Below, one piece after another: positions 5,503 to 7,834 of a stretch of DNA of 7,834 bases. Position numbers and translations under genes: made by a program. This stretch comes from Chlamydiota bacterium. Lineage in GTDB: Bacteria > Chlamydiota > Chlamydiia > Chlamydiales > JAJFMK01. The stretch's first letter is position 1. Each line of letters starts with the position of its first letter. The notes under the pieces were generated by a model that searched no databases, was not told where the DNA came from, and saw nothing but the letters and a program-made list of their open reading frames with translations. Where the stretch lies: contig JAJFMK010000087.1 of the NCBI GenBank assembly GCA_021772215.1, positions 1 to 7,834 of the forward strand, written 5' to 3'.

Positions 5503-6735
5503 ATGACCTCAAATTTTGTCTCTAACCGCCTGTTGATCTATATCTTGATCGGCATTGTGGTCGGCTCCGCTATTGGCGGGTTCTACCCAACCGTTGGGGA
5601 GGAGCTATACTTTTTCGGTAGGCTGTTCGTGCAGGCTCTGCTAGTGCTAGTAGTCCCGTTGATTATTACCTCAATGGTTGTCGGGGTGAGCCATTTGGGT
5701 GATGTGCGCAAATTGGGCAGCGTCGCAGGGACGACGATTCTCTACTATTTTGTCACAACCGCCATTGCTGTGATTATTGGAATCAGCTTGGTGCTGATCA
5801 TCGAGCCTGGCGTATCGATGACACCTCAAGAAGTGCCCTTTACTGAAAATTTACCCACCCGGGACCTCTCGCTTTGGGGGTCGGTGCAAAATCTCCTCGA
5901 AAGCCTGATCCCGGAGAATTTAGTGACGGCCATGGCCGAGAATCAGGTTCTGCCGCTGATTGTATTCTTCGTCTGTTTTGGGACCGTGCTAACAACCTTG
6001 GGCTCTACGGGTGAGCGGGTGATTCACCTCTTTGAGGGTCTAAACGCTGCCATTTTAAAGATTGTCCAGCTGGTGATCTGGGCAGCGCCGGTTGGTATCG
6101 GCGCCCTCATTGCTGGAAGGTTGGGCGCCGCAGGAGGTTTTTTAGGCTTTTGGCCGGAGCTGGTCAAGCTGGGGCTCTATACGTTGACAGTGATACTGGG
6201 CTTGAGCCTGCAAGCCTTTGTTGTTCTCCCCCTCATCCTCTACCTATTTGGAAAACGGGACCCATTTTCCTATGCGCGGGGCATGCTGGCTGCCATCGCT
6301 AGCGCTTTTTCCACCGCCTCTAGCTCTGCCACGATTCCCCTATCGCTCTACTGCGCAACGAAGCGCAACCAGGTATCGCAAAAGGCGGCCAACTTCGTCA
6401 TCCCGCTTGGTGCCACCATCAACATGGACGGCACTGCTCTCTATGAAGCGGGCGCAGCGATTTTTATTGCCCAGACCTACGGCATCGAGCTAACATTCGT
6501 TTCACTTTTGATCATCTTTGTCACATCAACTCTGGCCGCCATCGGCGCCGCAGGGATCCCAGAAGCTGGTCTGATAACCATGCTCATTGTCTTAGAAGCG
6601 GTCCACCTCCCTGTCGAAGGAATCGCCCTCATCCTCACCATCGACTGGCTCCTCGACCGCTTCCGCACCGCCGTCAATGTCTGGGGCGACTCCGTCGGCG
6701 CCGCCGTCGTCAGCCACCATATCGAAGAGAGCTAG
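5503..6735 (+). CDS. Dicarboxylate/amino acid:cation symporter (glutamate transporter family, EAAT-like)
   Basis: This is a 410-residue inner-membrane carrier of the DAACS (SLC1/GltPh) family, full length for bacterial members. It would take up acidic amino acids or dicarboxylates with cations. The N-terminal half holds hydrophobic scaffold helices. The transport core is complete: the HP1 serine loop FSTASSSATIPLS (about 269-281), the TM7 motif NMDGT (307-311) within GATINMDGTALYEA, HP2 with AAIGAAGIPEAG (345-356), and TM8 DWLLDRFRTAVNVWGD (381-396). In TM8, D381, D385, R388, T389, N392 and D396 line up with the substrate- and sodium-binding residues of GltPh. The arginine corresponding to R388 is known to bind the side-chain carboxylate of Asp/Glu, so an acidic substrate is favoured over a neutral one. 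The TALYEA-GAAIFIAQ run is strikingly like animal EAATs. It lies 10 nt after the oxidoreductase gene and probably shares its promoter. Confidence 0.93.
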   Translation: MTSNFVSNRLLIYILIGIVVGSAIGGFYPTVGEELYFFGRLFVQALLVLVVPLIITSMVVGVSHLGDVRKLGSVAGTTILYYFVTTAIAVIIGISLVLIIEPGVSMTPQEVPFTENLPTRDLSLWGSVQNLLESLIPENLVTAMAENQVLPLIVFFVCFGTVLTTLGSTGERVIHLFEGLNAAILKIVQLVIWAAPVGIGALIAGRLGAAGGFLGFWPELVKLGLYTLTVILGLSLQAFVVLPLILYLFGKRDPFSYARGMLAAIASAFSTASSSATIPLSLYCATKRNQVSQKAANFVIPLGATINMDGTALYEAGAAIFIAQTYGIELTFVSLLIIFVTSTLAAIGAAGIPEAGLITMLIVLEAVHLPVEGIALILTIDWLLDRFRTAVNVWGDSVGAAVVSHHIEES

Positions 6736-6744
6736 TACTATTTT

Positions 6745-6761
6745 AGTATATGAGCTATACT
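6745..6761 (+). promoter_or_regulatory. -10 box TATACT inside an inverted repeat, before the deaminase-like gene
   Basis: AGTATA (6745-6750) and TATACT (6756-6761) are perfect inverted arms around TGAGC. The right arm is also a good -10 hexamer, the same TATACT used at 4575. It ends 7 nt before the ATG at 6769, so a transcript would again start at or almost at the start codon. No Shine-Dalgarno and no clear -35 are visible. A shorter repeat, TACTA/TAGTA (6736-6740/6744-6748), lies just upstream; neither looks like a terminator, since no T run follows. Confidence 0.4.
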
Positions 6762-6768
6762 GCTCGCT

Positions 6769-7834
6769 ATGAGTACAATACGCAATTCGGATTGTAGTAG
6801 TTCGACGGATTCTAGCAACTGCCCTCGCTCCCGAGATCTTAGATATGAAGAGATCACAGGTCCTGAGAAAAAATACAGCTACGGCAAACTCCACGGTAAT
6901 TTGGTTCTTCGAAATAAGAGAGATGGGGTAAAACATTCTCAGCCTCTAGCTGAGATCCATCAGATCATGCGACAGACTCTTGATAATGTCGCATCCTACC
7001 CCGATAAGAATATCGCTATTGCGTCTCTTGGCTTCTTTATCTCCATCAAAGAGGGAGATGATAGAAGATATGATTTTATTTCGCTCTGCCTTCAAATTCC
7101 CCATCAAGGACTCAATCTTGCCACCTTCAGCAAAACTCCTCAAGACTTAGCGGCGGCCAACGCTCAGCTTGCAATTATCTACGATCAGGGTGTCAAAGTG
7201 AGAGGGTCTCGCCATGGGGATAAACCCGATTATAGAAATAGTGTAGGAAATAATTTCGCTAATAAGAGCGCGCGCCACTCCGAACAGCTGATGGCGACCT
7301 ATTTGACGGACGAGGCAACCGTTAAACGGTTGTTTGACGGGGTCGTTTCCCAATTGAAAGCAAAGGGAATTACAGAAGATTGCGTCATAAAAATCTACAA
7401 TATCTCGTTGCATATTCACTCGTCCAAAACTCCTTGCAAAGTATGTGAAACGGTCCTTTCGGGACTCCTCGCCTGCTACGTCGATCGACGAGACGTCGGA
7501 CTGACTAAACTGTTTCAAAGGATCATCGACAACCAAAATAGCCCCTATACGTTTTCCTACCCTGGAAAGGATAAGAGCAATAAACCAGACATTTTGCGGC
7601 GGATAAATATGAGGGTGACCTACACCGCTCATCAAATTGACGCAGGTCATCAAACGGCACCAAGAGAGAGAGCAGCCCAAGATGGAGGTCCTACCGAAAT
7701 TGATATCAAATTGCGCAATGTCGGTCCCGGATGTGAGCAGCTCTATGTCTTAAAATTCCAACATCCCCTCCCAGACCAAATCCTCGTAAACAGCCCAACA
7801 CAAACACTCCTATTCACCGTCTTTGGTAGCGGTA
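6769..7834 (+). CDS. Deaminase-fold protein, possible effector or toxin (3' end outside window)
   Basis: The frame from ATG 6769 is open for 355 codons to the window edge; an in-frame TGA at 6751-6753 limits upstream extension, leaving CTG 6760 as the only plausible alternative. Residues 170-173 read H-S-E-Q, and residues 221-226 read TPCKVC, preceded by a strand-like VIKIYNISLHIHS. This matches the zinc site of the cytidine deaminase-like superfamily: H170, C223 and C226 as ligands and E172 as proton shuttle, about 50 residues apart. The substrate could be a free nucleotide, RNA or DNA. The Ser/Thr-rich start (residues 2-20) has no Sec signal and could be a flexible secretion signal for a type III effector, which is inference. 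About 130 residues follow the zinc site and are unrecognised. The OTT_1508-like deaminases of intracellular bacteria and fungi are a possible family; housekeeping Cdd or TadA are unlikely, as those proteins are short and begin near the HxE motif. Confidence 0.75.
   Translation, partial: MSTIRNSDCSSSTDSSNCPRSRDLRYEEITGPEKKYSYGKLHGNLVLRNKRDGVKHSQPLAEIHQIMRQTLDNVASYPDKNIAIASLGFFISIKEGDDRRYDFISLCLQIPHQGLNLATFSKTPQDLAAANAQLAIIYDQGVKVRGSRHGDKPDYRNSVGNNFANKSARHSEQLMATYLTDEATVKRLFDGVVSQLKAKGITEDCVIKIYNISLHIHSSKTPCKVCETVLSGLLACYVDRRDVGLTKLFQRIIDNQNSPYTFSYPGKDKSNKPDILRRINMRVTYTAHQIDAGHQTAPRERAAQDGGPTEIDIKLRNVGPGCEQLYVLKFQHPLPDQILVNSPTQTLLFTVFGSG

Noticed and set aside
6736..6748. TACTA/TAGTA hairpin as terminator of the symporter gene
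   Set aside because: The stem is only five A/T-rich pairs with no T tract after it, too weak for intrinsic termination.
6218..6936. Open frames on both strands over the symporter end and the deaminase-like gene start
   Set aside because: They overlap the conserved TM7, HP2 and TM8 coding region or the open deaminase frame and encode unrecognisable peptides.
6946..7680. Two minus-strand open frames of 65 and 177 codons
   Set aside because: The plus strand has one continuous frame across the same bases with a full deaminase zinc motif, so these are antisense shadows.

Overview
The window reads as compact bacterial chromosome from a Gram-negative organism. The evidence is a divergent pair made of a PrtD/HlyB-type type I secretion ABC exporter and a large acidic RTX-like repeat protein, an arrangement typical of diderms. 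The EAAT-like sodium/glutamate-type symporter and the effector-like deaminase-fold protein would fit a host-associated lineage such as environmental Chlamydiota. That placement is an inference from gene content only; no rRNA, tRNA or other phylogenetic marker is present.

Layout. (1) 1-183, minus strand: the first 61 codons of a type I secretion permease/ATPase, starting at GTG and running off the left edge. (2) 184-450: an AT-rich divergent intergenic region with a TATAAT box, a perfect 15-nt palindrome and three successive stem-loops. The last stem-loop folds the Shine-Dalgarno and start codon of the next gene and is followed by a T run. (3) 451-4485, plus strand: a 1344-residue acidic protein with no cysteine that I could find. 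It has an N-terminal block of RTX-like Gly/Asp motifs followed by eight tandem units of about 136-160 residues; I do not recognise the unit as a named domain. (4) 4486-4586: a 10-codon mini-ORF with a very strong Shine-Dalgarno, a rho-independent terminator and an extended -10 promoter. (5) 4587-5492 and 5503-6735, plus strand, 10 nt apart: a DAO-family FAD-dependent oxidoreductase and a dicarboxylate/amino acid:cation symporter, probably co-transcribed. (6) 6769-7834, plus strand: an open-ended coding region of at least 355 codons with the zinc-site signature of a nucleic acid/nucleotide deaminase fold (HSE ... TPCKVC), running off the right edge.

How the genes may work together. The RTX-like protein has no N-terminal signal peptide and lies head-to-head with a type I exporter, so it is most simply the cargo of that exporter, displayed or released outside the cell. 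The oxidoreductase and symporter look like a separate amino-acid uptake and oxidation unit. The deaminase-fold gene has its own promoter-like -10 box with no obvious Shine-Dalgarno and is the best candidate for an effector or toxin. The strongest candidates for something undescribed are the eight-unit repeat protein with its structured leader and the deaminase-like protein.
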